A stretch of 64,000 nt of DNA from NCBI RefSeq assembly GCF_014250475.1, contig NZ_CP060204.1, positions 1,067,001-1,131,000 of the forward strand, in the 5' to 3' direction. Shown here in pieces: positions 57,251-64,000 of this stretch. The stretch comes from Selenomonas timonae (GTDB lineage Bacteria; Bacillota; Negativicutes; Selenomonadales; Selenomonadaceae). Position 1 is the stretch's first letter. Every line of letters starts with the position of its first letter. Under the pieces are notes generated by a model that was given only the letters and a program-made list of their open reading frames with translations, made no database searches and had not been told where the DNA came from. A program made the translations under genes and the position numbers.

Positions 57251-58633
57251 TTACGCTTCCTTCACCGTTGCGGGTGCGGTCTGGAACAGCGAGACACCGA
57301 GTCCGACGAGCGCGCCGAAGATGGCGGGGCAGACCCAGCCCATCATGATCTCATAGAATGGGATGTACGCAACGAGCATGGCGTGGATTCCCGCGTTGCT
57401 GAGTCCCGCCGCATGCAGCCCGTCGATCAGCGAGAATACGAGTGTCAGCGCCATTGCACCCTGATAGATGCTCTTGCGCCAACCGATCACGCGGTCAAAG
57501 AGTGAGAGAATGACGAAGACGATGACGAGCGGATAGATCGCAACGAGGAACGGAACAGCAAGCGCAATGATCTGTGTCAGACCTACGTTCGACGCGGCAA
57601 AGCTGAAGAGAATCGAGAAGAGCAGCAGACGCTCGTACGAGATGCGCCCCTTCAGCAGCTTGTTGAAGAACATCGCCGCACTCGAGGTAATGCCGCAGCA
57701 TGTCGTCAGGCACGCGAGTCCGATAATGACGGCGAGCAGGAGATTGCCCGCAGAGCCGAAGAAGATACCGACCGCACCCGAGAGAATCTGACCGCCGTTT
57801 TCCGAGTGACTGAGTACCGATGCGCTTGTTGCGCCGATGTAGGCGAGCGAGCCGTAGACAATCGCCATCAGCGTGACCGTGATAAGCCCTGAGACGAGAC
57901 AGGCGGCTCCGATGGCGCGCGTGTCCGTGATGCCGCGCAGCCGCACGGCGTTCGTTACGAGCGCGCCGATCGCAATCGAGGCGAGCAGATCCATCGTCTG
58001 GTAGCCGTCCTGGAATCCCTGCGCGAACGGTGCCTCGATATAGCTGCCCGTCGGCGCGAATACGTCTCCCAGCGGTGAATGAAATGCCTGCACAAAGAGA
58101 ATGGCGAGCACGATGAGGAGCGCGGGGGTCAGCATCTTGCCCACGCGGTCGATGATCTTGTTCGGATTCAGCGCCAGATAGTAGGATGCCGCGAAGAAGA
58201 TCGCCGTATAGATGAGCTGGCCGAGCCCGAGATTTTCCTCCGTGAGGAAGGGGCGTATGCCGATCTCAAACGAGACAGCGCCCGTACGCGGCATGGCGAA
58301 CAGCGGGCCGATGATGAGATAGAGGATGATGAGCAGTACCGTTGCGAACATCGGCCACGTCTTCGCGCGCAGGAGCGGCACGTATTCGCCGCCCGCGAGC
58401 GCAATCGCCGTGATCCCGAGGAGCGGCAGCCCGATGCCCGTCGTCATGAAGCCCAGCATCGCGAGCAGCGTGTGATCGCCCGCTGCCTGACCGAGTGCGG
58501 GCGGGAAGATCAGATTGCCCGCGCCGAAGTAGATCGAGAACATCATGAAGCCGAGCGTCAAGAGGTCTTTCTTTTTGAGTGCGTTGATGGCAATTCCCTC
58601 CAAAATTGATACACATAAACGATAGAAAAGCAA
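57251..58633 (-). CDS. brnQ: Branched-chain amino acid carrier (LIVCS family)
   Basis: 460 residues from a TTG at 58633, about twelve membrane helices. LLTLGFMMFSIYFGAGNLIF and ALGQAAGDHT open the family domain. It takes up Leu, Ile and Val with a cation. The start is uncertain: relatives begin close to NALKKKD, where a GGAGGG site stands 7-8 bases before an ATC codon (58588) and no ATG is available. The true N-terminus may be 11-16 residues shorter. A likely CodY target, from knowledge of the family. Confidence 0.85.
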   Translation of the reverse strand: MLFYRLCVSILEGIAINALKKKDLLTLGFMMFSIYFGAGNLIFPPALGQAAGDHTLLAMLGFMTTGIGLPLLGITAIALAGGEYVPLLRAKTWPMFATVLLIILYLIIGPLFAMPRTGAVSFEIGIRPFLTEENLGLGQLIYTAIFFAASYYLALNPNKIIDRVGKMLTPALLIVLAILFVQAFHSPLGDVFAPTGSYIEAPFAQGFQDGYQTMDLLASIAIGALVTNAVRLRGITDTRAIGAACLVSGLITVTLMAIVYGSLAYIGATSASVLSHSENGGQILSGAVGIFFGSAGNLLLAVIIGLACLTTCCGITSSAAMFFNKLLKGRISYERLLLFSILFSFAASNVGLTQIIALAVPFLVAIYPLVIVFVILSLFDRVIGWRKSIYQGAMALTLVFSLIDGLHAAGLSNAGIHAMLVAYIPFYEIMMGWVCPAIFGALVGLGVSLFQTAPATVKEA

Positions 58634-58731
58634 TATCCTTCATTATTACAGAATAAACGGGCGCTGTCAAATGTTTGGCATGCAGTTATGCATGAAAACT
58701 TTATATTTTCCTTGTGCCCATAGGATAGCAC

Positions 58732-58765
58732 TTGACAATGGTCAAATTCGTATATAATATGACCA
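58732..58765 (+). promoter_or_regulatory. Promoter with overlapping inverted-repeat operator
   Basis: TTGACA at 58732-58737 and TATAAT at 58753-58758 (15 nt; a TAATAT at 17 nt is also possible). TGGTCA (58739-58744) and TGACCA (58760-58765) form an inverted repeat across the -10, as in autoregulated antitoxin promoters. Confidence 0.6.
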
Positions 58766-58781
58766 CATAGGAGGAAGTCAC

Positions 58782-59066
58782 ATGACAGCATTAGCCGAAA
58801 ATATCCGTCCCTCGGCGGATTTGCGCAGCAGATACAGTGAGATTTCGCGTCAGTGTCGGGATGAGCGGACAGCCGTCATCATCACGGTGAACGGACGCGG
58901 AGATACCGTGTTGCTCGGATATGAGCAGTATCAACAGATGAAGGCGCGGATTGAACTTCTCGAAACCCTTGGCGAAGCGGAGGAAGATGTGCGCCGCGGT
59001 CATGTTGCTCCCCTGCAGGAGAGATTTGATACGCTTCGCGCCGAGCTGCTCACGAGGGAATCATAG
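58782..59066 (+). CDS. Phd/YefM-type antitoxin, without an adjacent toxin
   Basis: 94 residues, ATG after GGAGG. The N-terminal DNA-binding part shows ENIRPSADLRSRYSEISRQC and VIITVNGRGDTVLLGYEQYQQ, the Phd/YefM pattern. The C-terminal helix (EDVRRGHVAPLQERFDTL) would bind a toxin. No RelE/ParE/Doc-like ORF follows before the tRNA promoter at 59103, so it is an orphan or has a solitary regulatory role. Confidence 0.8.
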   Translation: MTALAENIRPSADLRSRYSEISRQCRDERTAVIITVNGRGDTVLLGYEQYQQMKARIELLETLGEAEEDVRRGHVAPLQERFDTLRAELLTRES

Positions 59067-59102
59067 TGTCCTATCAGATTCTGTGCCCTTCATATTTTCT
59101 CC

Positions 59103-59131
59103 TTGACAGAATTCATCCTTATCGATATAAT
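59103..59131 (+). promoter_or_regulatory. Consensus promoter of the tRNA-Gly/Cys pair
   Basis: TTGACA (59103-59108), 17 nt, TATAAT (59126-59131). Confidence 0.88.
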
Positions 59132-59169
59132 GTCTAAGTGTCGCGTTCGGCGGCATAGGAAGATCACAT

Positions 59170-59244
59170 GCGGAAGTAGCTCAGTGGTAGAGCACCACCT
59201 TGCCAAGGTGGGGGTCGCGAGTTCGAGCCTCGTTTTCCGCTCCA
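59170..59244 (+). tRNA. tRNA-Gly (GCC)
   Basis: Acceptor GCGGAAG pairs with TTTCCGC; anticodon loop TTGCCAA; T-loop TTCGAGC; encoded CCA. Confidence 0.95.
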
Positions 59245-59250
59245 TCTTTC

Positions 59251-59324
59251 GGCGACATAGCCAAGTGGTAAGGCCGAGGTCTGCAAAACCTTTATCCCCA
59301 GTTCGATTCTGGGTGTCGCCTCCA
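59251..59324 (+). tRNA. tRNA-Cys (GCA)
   Basis: Acceptor GGCGACA pairs with TGTCGCC; anticodon loop CTGCAAA; T-loop TTCGATT; encoded CCA. Confidence 0.95.
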
Positions 59325-59336
59325 ATATGAAATGCG

Positions 59337-59366
59337 GTCTGGAAGGATTTCTTCCAGACTTTTTTA
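59337..59366 (+). terminator. Terminator of the tRNA pair
   Basis: GTCTGGAAG pairs with CTTCCAGAC, followed by six T. Confidence 0.85.
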
Positions 59367-59390
59367 CTGTATAAAGGTGAGAGGGAACGA

Positions 59391-60704
59391 ATGCGGGGAC
59401 GGTATAAAATCCTTATCTATGGATGTCAGATGAACATTGCGGACGCCGAGCGCATGGAGGGGCAGCTGCAGGGCGCGGGCTACACGCGGACGGAGGAGAC
59501 GGCGGATGCCGACATCATCCTCATCAATACCTGCTGCGTGCGTGAGACGGCGGAGGACAAGGTCTATGGAAAGATCGGCGAAATAAAAAAAATAAAGGAA
59601 AAAAATCCGAAGCTGATCTTTGGCATCGCGGGCTGCATGGCGCAGAAAGAGGGCGACAACCTCATGCGCCGTGCGCCGCACATCGACTTTGTGCTCGGCA
59701 CGGGCAAGGTACAGGAACTCACGCGCATCATCGCAGAGATTGCGTCGGAGCACGCGCCCGTGGTCGATGTAGCCCTCTCGGACAGCGAGATTGCGGAGAA
59801 TCTGCCCGTTGCGCGCGGCGGCAAGTTCTCGGCGTGGGTGCCGATCATGTACGGCTGCAACAACTACTGCACCTACTGCATCGTTCCATATGTGCGCGGA
59901 CGCGAGCGCAGTCGCGCGCCGGAGGAGGTCGTCGCAGAGGTGCAGCGTGCCGTGGCGGAGGGCTATACTGAGGTGACGCTCCTCGGGCAGAATGTGAACT
60001 CGTACGGCAAAGACCACAAGCGTGCGGACTTCGCTGACCTCCTGCGCATGGTGGACGAGGTGGAGGGCATTCGCCGCGTGCGCTTCATGACCTCGCACCC
60101 GAAGGACATCGGCGACAAGCTGATCGACACGATCAAGAACGGCACGCATATCTGCGAGCACATCCATCTGCCCGTGCAGTACGGCAGTAGCCGCATTCTG
60201 AAGGCGATGAACCGCGGCTATACGGTGGAGAGATACCGCGAGCGTGCGCTGCGCGTGCGCGAGGAACTGCCTCGTGCGAGCCTGACGACCGATCTCATCG
60301 TCGGGTTTCCGGGGGAGACGGACGAGGATTTTGCCGAGATGCTTGCGTTCCTGCGTGAGATGCGCTACGACTCGGCGTATACGTTCCTCTACTCAAAGCG
60401 CTCGGGTACACCAGCCGCGACGATGGCGGAGCAAGTCCCTGACGAGGTGAAGCACGCGCGGCTGAACGCCCTGATGGAGGAACAAAACACGATCAGCAGG
60501 GAGATCAACGAGCGGCTGATGGGTGCGACGCTCGAGGTGATGGTCGAGGGAGCGAGCAAGAATGATCCCGCCGTGTGGAGCGGGCGCACGCGCACGAACA
60601 AGATTGTGCTGTTCCCGCATGGCGCGGAGCAGGAGGGCGACTTCGTGCAGGTGCGCGTGACGCAGCCACAGACATGGGTGCTTAAAGGGGAAGTCGTGTC
60701 ATAA
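59391..60704 (+). CDS. miaB: tRNA-2-methylthio-N6-dimethylallyladenosine synthase
   Basis: 437 residues. The N-terminal MTTase domain has the three cluster cysteines (YGCQMN, NTCCVRE, GCMAQKE). The radical-SAM motif is CNNYCTYC. QYGSSRILKAMNRGY and a C-terminal TRAM domain follow. It adds the methylthio group to i6A37 of tRNAs. It precedes mutS, mutL and typically miaA, a common arrangement. Confidence 0.94.
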   Translation: MRGRYKILIYGCQMNIADAERMEGQLQGAGYTRTEETADADIILINTCCVRETAEDKVYGKIGEIKKIKEKNPKLIFGIAGCMAQKEGDNLMRRAPHIDFVLGTGKVQELTRIIAEIASEHAPVVDVALSDSEIAENLPVARGGKFSAWVPIMYGCNNYCTYCIVPYVRGRERSRAPEEVVAEVQRAVAEGYTEVTLLGQNVNSYGKDHKRADFADLLRMVDEVEGIRRVRFMTSHPKDIGDKLIDTIKNGTHICEHIHLPVQYGSSRILKAMNRGYTVERYRERALRVREELPRASLTTDLIVGFPGETDEDFAEMLAFLREMRYDSAYTFLYSKRSGTPAATMAEQVPDEVKHARLNALMEEQNTISREINERLMGATLEVMVEGASKNDPAVWSGRTRTNKIVLFPHGAEQEGDFVQVRVTQPQTWVLKGEVVS

Positions 60705-60752
60705 AACGGGGGCTGCTCTCGGAGCGCCCCTATCGCCTCGCCTTGCTCGGCA

Positions 60753-60776
60753 CTTCCCCCGTAACGACGGGGGAAG
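60753..60776. repeat. Perfect intergenic hairpin between miaB and mutS
   Basis: CTTCCCCCGT pairs with ACGGGGGAAG around a 4-nt loop; no T-run. Resembles part of the palindrome at 30481. Confidence 0.5.
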
Positions 60777-60815
60777 CTAATATTCCGTAATTGCATTCAA
60801 CACAGGAGGTTCGTT

Positions 60816-63410
60816 ATGGACGCGCAGAACGTCACGCCGATGATGCAGCAATATCTGAGCGCAAAAGAGGCGCATCCGGGCGAACTGCTCTTCTTTCGCC
60901 TCGGGGACTTCTACGAGATGTTCTTTGACGACGCAAAAATTGCGGCAAAGGAACTCGGGCTGACACTCACGAGCCGCAGCGGCGACCTCGACAAGAGCCC
61001 CATGTGCGGCGTCCCCTACCATGCAGCGGACAGCTACATCGCGCGCCTCGTCGCAAAGGGGTTCAAGGTCGCCATCGCCGAGCAGATCGGCGACCCGAAG
61101 GCAAAGGGATTGACGCACCGCGAGGTGGTAAAGGTCGTGACGCCCGGCACTGCCCTCTCAGATGAGGTGCTGCGCGACGCGGCGAACATCTACATCGCAC
61201 TCCTGCATGACTGCGGTGATGGGAAGTTCGTCCTCGCGGGCGCGGATATCTCGACGGGCGAGGCGTTCTATGCGTCCTATGCGGGGGAGACTGCCGCACA
61301 GCAGATTATGGACGAACTCTACCGCCGCATGACGGCAGAGCTGCTGCTGACTGAGGGCTTCTCTCTCTCCGATACCGTCCGCGCCTTCCTCATGCAGCGC
61401 CTCCCACGCTGTGCCGTTTCGATGGTTGCGGCGGAGGCGGACGGTGTGCTCCTCACGCAACATTTCACAGCGACGGAGATTCCGGCGGATGCAGGTGCGC
61501 AGACGGCGGTCGAGACGCTCCTGCACTACCTGCACGATACCGTCCGAACCGATCTCTCGCAGATCAACCGCCTCTCCTTCCTCGATACGCGCGAGACGAT
61601 GCAGCTCGACACCTACACGCTGCGCAACCTTGAGATCACGCGTAGCCTACGCGACGGCGGCAAGAAGAATACGCTCTTCGATGTCCTTGACTTCACGCGC
61701 ACGCCGATGGGAACGCGCCTCCTGCGCGCGTGGCTCGAGCATCCGCTGCTCACGCCGCACCGCATCGATGCGCGCCTTGATGCTGTCGCGGAACTCGTGG
61801 AGAATGCAGGGCTGCGCGGCACGCTGCGCGAGCAGCTGCGCTCAGTCTATGACTTTGAGCGCCTGCTGACGCGCATCGAGACACAGACGGCGAATGCACG
61901 CGACCTCGTCGCCCTGCGCGTCTCCCTCGCCGCACTCCCCGCTGTGCGCACCGCACTTGGCAGAGCAGCGAGCCGCCTCCTGATGCGCGCAGCCGCTTCG
62001 ATTCAGACCTTTGACGCTCTGCGCGACACTCTCGAACGCGCCATTGTGGACGAGCCGGGGCTGTCCGTGCGCGACGGCGGCATCATCCGCACGGGCTACG
62101 ACGCGGCGCTCGACGAACTGCGCGTCTTTTCCCACGACAGCAAGAGTCTTTTGCAGGAGATGGAGGAGCGCGAGCGCACGCGCACGGGCATCAAGACGCT
62201 CAAGATCGGCTACAACAAGGTCTTCGGCTACTACATCGAGGTGCGCCATAGCGGGCGCGACCAAGTGCCCGACGACTACATCCGCAAGCAGACTCTTGCG
62301 AACACGGAGCGTTTCATCACGGAGGAGCTGAAGGACTTCGAGGCGAAGATTCTCGGCGCAGAGGAGAAGATCACGGCGCTGGAGTACCATATCTTTACGA
62401 CGCTGCGCGACGAGGTCAAGGCACAGCTTGTGCCGATACAGAACGTCGCGCGGGCGATTGCGCGCGTCGATGTTCTGCAGAGCCTCGCCGAAGCGGCGGC
62501 ATCCTACCGCTACGTCCGCCCGAAGGTGACGGCGGACGGGACGATCCTCATACGGGACGGACGTCATCCACTCGTGGAGCGTATCTTGGAGCGTGAGATT
62601 TTCGTCCCAAACGACACGGAACTCAGTCACGGCGGCACGGAGACGATGCTCATTACAGGGCCGAATATGGCGGGAAAATCCACCTATATGCGGCAGGTCG
62701 CGCTCCTCACACTCATGGCGCAGGTCGGCAGCTTCGTCCCCGCGCGCACAGCGGAGATCGCACCCGTCGACCGCATCTTCACGCGCATCGGTGCGAGCGA
62801 TGACCTCGTGAGCGGACAGAGCACCTTCATGGTGGAGATGAACGAGGTCGCCCAGATTTTACGTGAGGCGACGCGCGATAGCCTCGTCATCCTCGACGAG
62901 ATCGGGCGCGGCACGAGCACCTTCGACGGTATGAGTATTGCGCGTGCGGTCGTGGAGCACATTGACACACGTATCCACGCAAAGACGCTTTTCGCGACCC
63001 ACTACCACGAGCTGACGGAGATGGAGAATGAGCACATCCGCAACTACTGCATTGCTGTACGCGAAAAGGGGAAAAACGTCGCCTTCCTGCGGCGCATTGT
63101 CGCGGGTGCGGCAGACAAGTCCTACGGCATCCACGTCGCACGTCTCGCAGGACTGCCCACGAAAGTGACGGCGCGTGCCGAGGAGATTCTGCACGCACTT
63201 GAGCAAAAGGAATCTGCAAGCGCGGCGGCCGAGATACCCGTCGCGAGCGCGCAGGAAACGCCGCTCACCGACGGCATGGCATCCCTCTTTGCGGACGGAA
63301 CACTCGCAGAGCTGCGGACGCTCGATGTGATGACCATGACGCCGCTCGAGGCGATGAACACACTCTATCGTTTGCAGGAGCAGGCACGGAAGGAGGCAGG
63401 AGAGGCATGA
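60816..63410 (+). CDS. mutS: DNA mismatch repair protein MutS
   Basis: 864 residues, full length. The mismatch-wedging FYE motif is in LGDFYEMFFDDA (~residue 30-40). Connector, lever and clamp domains follow. The ATPase has GPNMAGKSTYMRQ, LDEIGRGTSTFDG and THYHELTEME. It recognises mismatches and recruits MutL. AGGAGG precedes the ATG. It overlaps mutL by four bases (ATGA). Confidence 0.97.
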   Translation: MDAQNVTPMMQQYLSAKEAHPGELLFFRLGDFYEMFFDDAKIAAKELGLTLTSRSGDLDKSPMCGVPYHAADSYIARLVAKGFKVAIAEQIGDPKAKGLTHREVVKVVTPGTALSDEVLRDAANIYIALLHDCGDGKFVLAGADISTGEAFYASYAGETAAQQIMDELYRRMTAELLLTEGFSLSDTVRAFLMQRLPRCAVSMVAAEADGVLLTQHFTATEIPADAGAQTAVETLLHYLHDTVRTDLSQINRLSFLDTRETMQLDTYTLRNLEITRSLRDGGKKNTLFDVLDFTRTPMGTRLLRAWLEHPLLTPHRIDARLDAVAELVENAGLRGTLREQLRSVYDFERLLTRIETQTANARDLVALRVSLAALPAVRTALGRAASRLLMRAAASIQTFDALRDTLERAIVDEPGLSVRDGGIIRTGYDAALDELRVFSHDSKSLLQEMEERERTRTGIKTLKIGYNKVFGYYIEVRHSGRDQVPDDYIRKQTLANTERFITEELKDFEAKILGAEEKITALEYHIFTTLRDEVKAQLVPIQNVARAIARVDVLQSLAEAAASYRYVRPKVTADGTILIRDGRHPLVERILEREIFVPNDTELSHGGTETMLITGPNMAGKSTYMRQVALLTLMAQVGSFVPARTAEIAPVDRIFTRIGASDDLVSGQSTFMVEMNEVAQILREATRDSLVILDEIGRGTSTFDGMSIARAVVEHIDTRIHAKTLFATHYHELTEMENEHIRNYCIAVREKGKNVAFLRRIVAGAADKSYGIHVARLAGLPTKVTARAEEILHALEQKESASAAAEIPVASAQETPLTDGMASLFADGTLAELRTLDVMTMTPLEAMNTLYRLQEQARKEAGEA

Positions 63411-64000
63411 CGCGAATTCATGTACTGGACGATACGACCATCAACAAGATTGCGGCGGGGGAGGGCGTGGGGCGTCCTGCCTCCCTCGTGAAGGAACTGG
63501 GCGAGAACGCGGTGGATGCGGGCGCGGCCGCCGTCGAGATCGAAATAATGGGCGGCGGTGTCAGTTTCATTCGCGTGACGGACAACGGGCGCGGCATGAC
63601 GCGCGAGGATGCAGAGACAGCGATCCTGCGCCACGCGACGAGCAAGATCACGTCCGTCTCCGACCTGCAAACGGTCGCAACCCTCGGCTTTCGCGGCGAG
63701 GCACTGCCGACGATTGCCTCCGTCTCACGTTTCTCCCTCCTTACGCGGCAGGCGTCAGATGATCTTGGCACGCGCGTGGATATCCTCGGCGGTAAGACGC
63801 CCGAGATTGAGGACGCGGGCTGCGAGATTGGGACAACCGTGCGCGTGGAGGATCTTTTTTTCAACACGCCTGCGCGCAAGAAATTTCTCAAGACGAATAC
63901 GACCGAGGCGGGCAAAATCAGCGACTACGTGATCCGCCTCGCACTCTCGCGTCCTGACATCGCGTTCCGGTTCATCAACAACAACCGCCTCACCATCATG
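63407..64000 (+). CDS. mutL: DNA mismatch repair protein MutL, 5' part
   Basis: 198 residues to the window edge. The GHKL ATPase motifs are KIAAGEGVGRPASLVKELGE (catalytic Glu), DNGRGM, ATSKI and GFRGEALPTIASV. The usual AGEVVERP reads AGEGVGRP here, an unusual pair of glycines. The C-terminal endonuclease region is outside the window. Confidence 0.93.
   Translation, partial: MTRIHVLDDTTINKIAAGEGVGRPASLVKELGENAVDAGAAAVEIEIMGGGVSFIRVTDNGRGMTREDAETAILRHATSKITSVSDLQTVATLGFRGEALPTIASVSRFSLLTRQASDDLGTRVDILGGKTPEIEDAGCEIGTTVRVEDLFFNTPARKKFLKTNTTEAGKISDYVIRLALSRPDIAFRFINNNRLTIM

Noticed and set aside
58588-58780. T-box or leucine-type leader before brnQ
   Set aside because: I looked for specifier-loop and T-box sequence on the minus strand and saw none.

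Overview
The window looks like chromosome from a Selenomonas-like member of the Negativicutes: a Firmicute lineage with an outer membrane. It has Firmicute-type gene sets (the str and S10/spc/alpha ribosomal block with an L7Ae-like gene before rpsL, zinc-type S14, RemA, CodY, S-box and RFN riboswitches). It also has outer-membrane machinery (a TpsB/FhaC-type transporter and a YDG-repeat exoprotein). Codon use is GC-rich except in a few islands. The genus is an inference; no 16S gene is present.

Layout. 1-7.1 kb is an accessory region. It holds the 3' end of a large secreted YDG-repeat exoprotein, an AT-rich cassette (promoter, two tandem structured RNA repeats, terminator, small HLTG-motif protein), a flavin-type oxidase, a low-molecular-weight phosphatase, an AAA/DUF4143 ATPase and the TpsB transporter. 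7.1-11.1 kb has trmB, a SEDS-family cell-wall gene and an LtaS-like sulfatase-fold transferase. 11.2-30.5 kb is the ribosomal superoperon, L7Ae-rpsL-rpsG-fusA-tuf then rpsJ to rplQ, including secY, adk, infA and rpoA. 30.5-36.8 kb has rqcH, dapF and yicC-remA-gmk-rpoZ-coaBC. 36.8-39.5 kb has SAM-riboswitch-metK and an M20 amidohydrolase. An IS1182-type insertion sequence follows, then an acyltransferase, a SIMPL protein, a glycosyltransferase, htpG, a TerC protein and an orphan dhaM-like gene. 48.3-52 kb is the FMN-riboswitch-ribD-ribE-ribBA-ribH operon, followed by yfcE-like, hslO, a YgjP-like hydrolase, carbonic anhydrase, rpmB and codY. 56-64 kb has five tRNAs in two clusters, dedA, brnQ, an orphan Phd-type antitoxin, miaB, mutS and the start of mutL.

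Most notable is 1705-2621. A strong promoter drives a short RNA made of two 53/54-nt tandem repeats. Their two hairpins keep pairing through compensatory changes. A terminator and a 209-residue AT-rich protein with a BECR-nuclease-like HLTG motif follow. This promoter-repeats-terminator-toxin order is that of type III (RNA-antitoxin) toxin-antitoxin systems. The repeat unit and toxin family appear different from ToxIN, CptIN and TenpIN as far as I can judge without a database.

Also notable are a ~169-bp MITE-like repeat (three copies with ends, one remnant inside the S10 operon, one fragment), an IS splitting a perfect 24-bp bidirectional terminator, and a small leader ORF coupled to codY.
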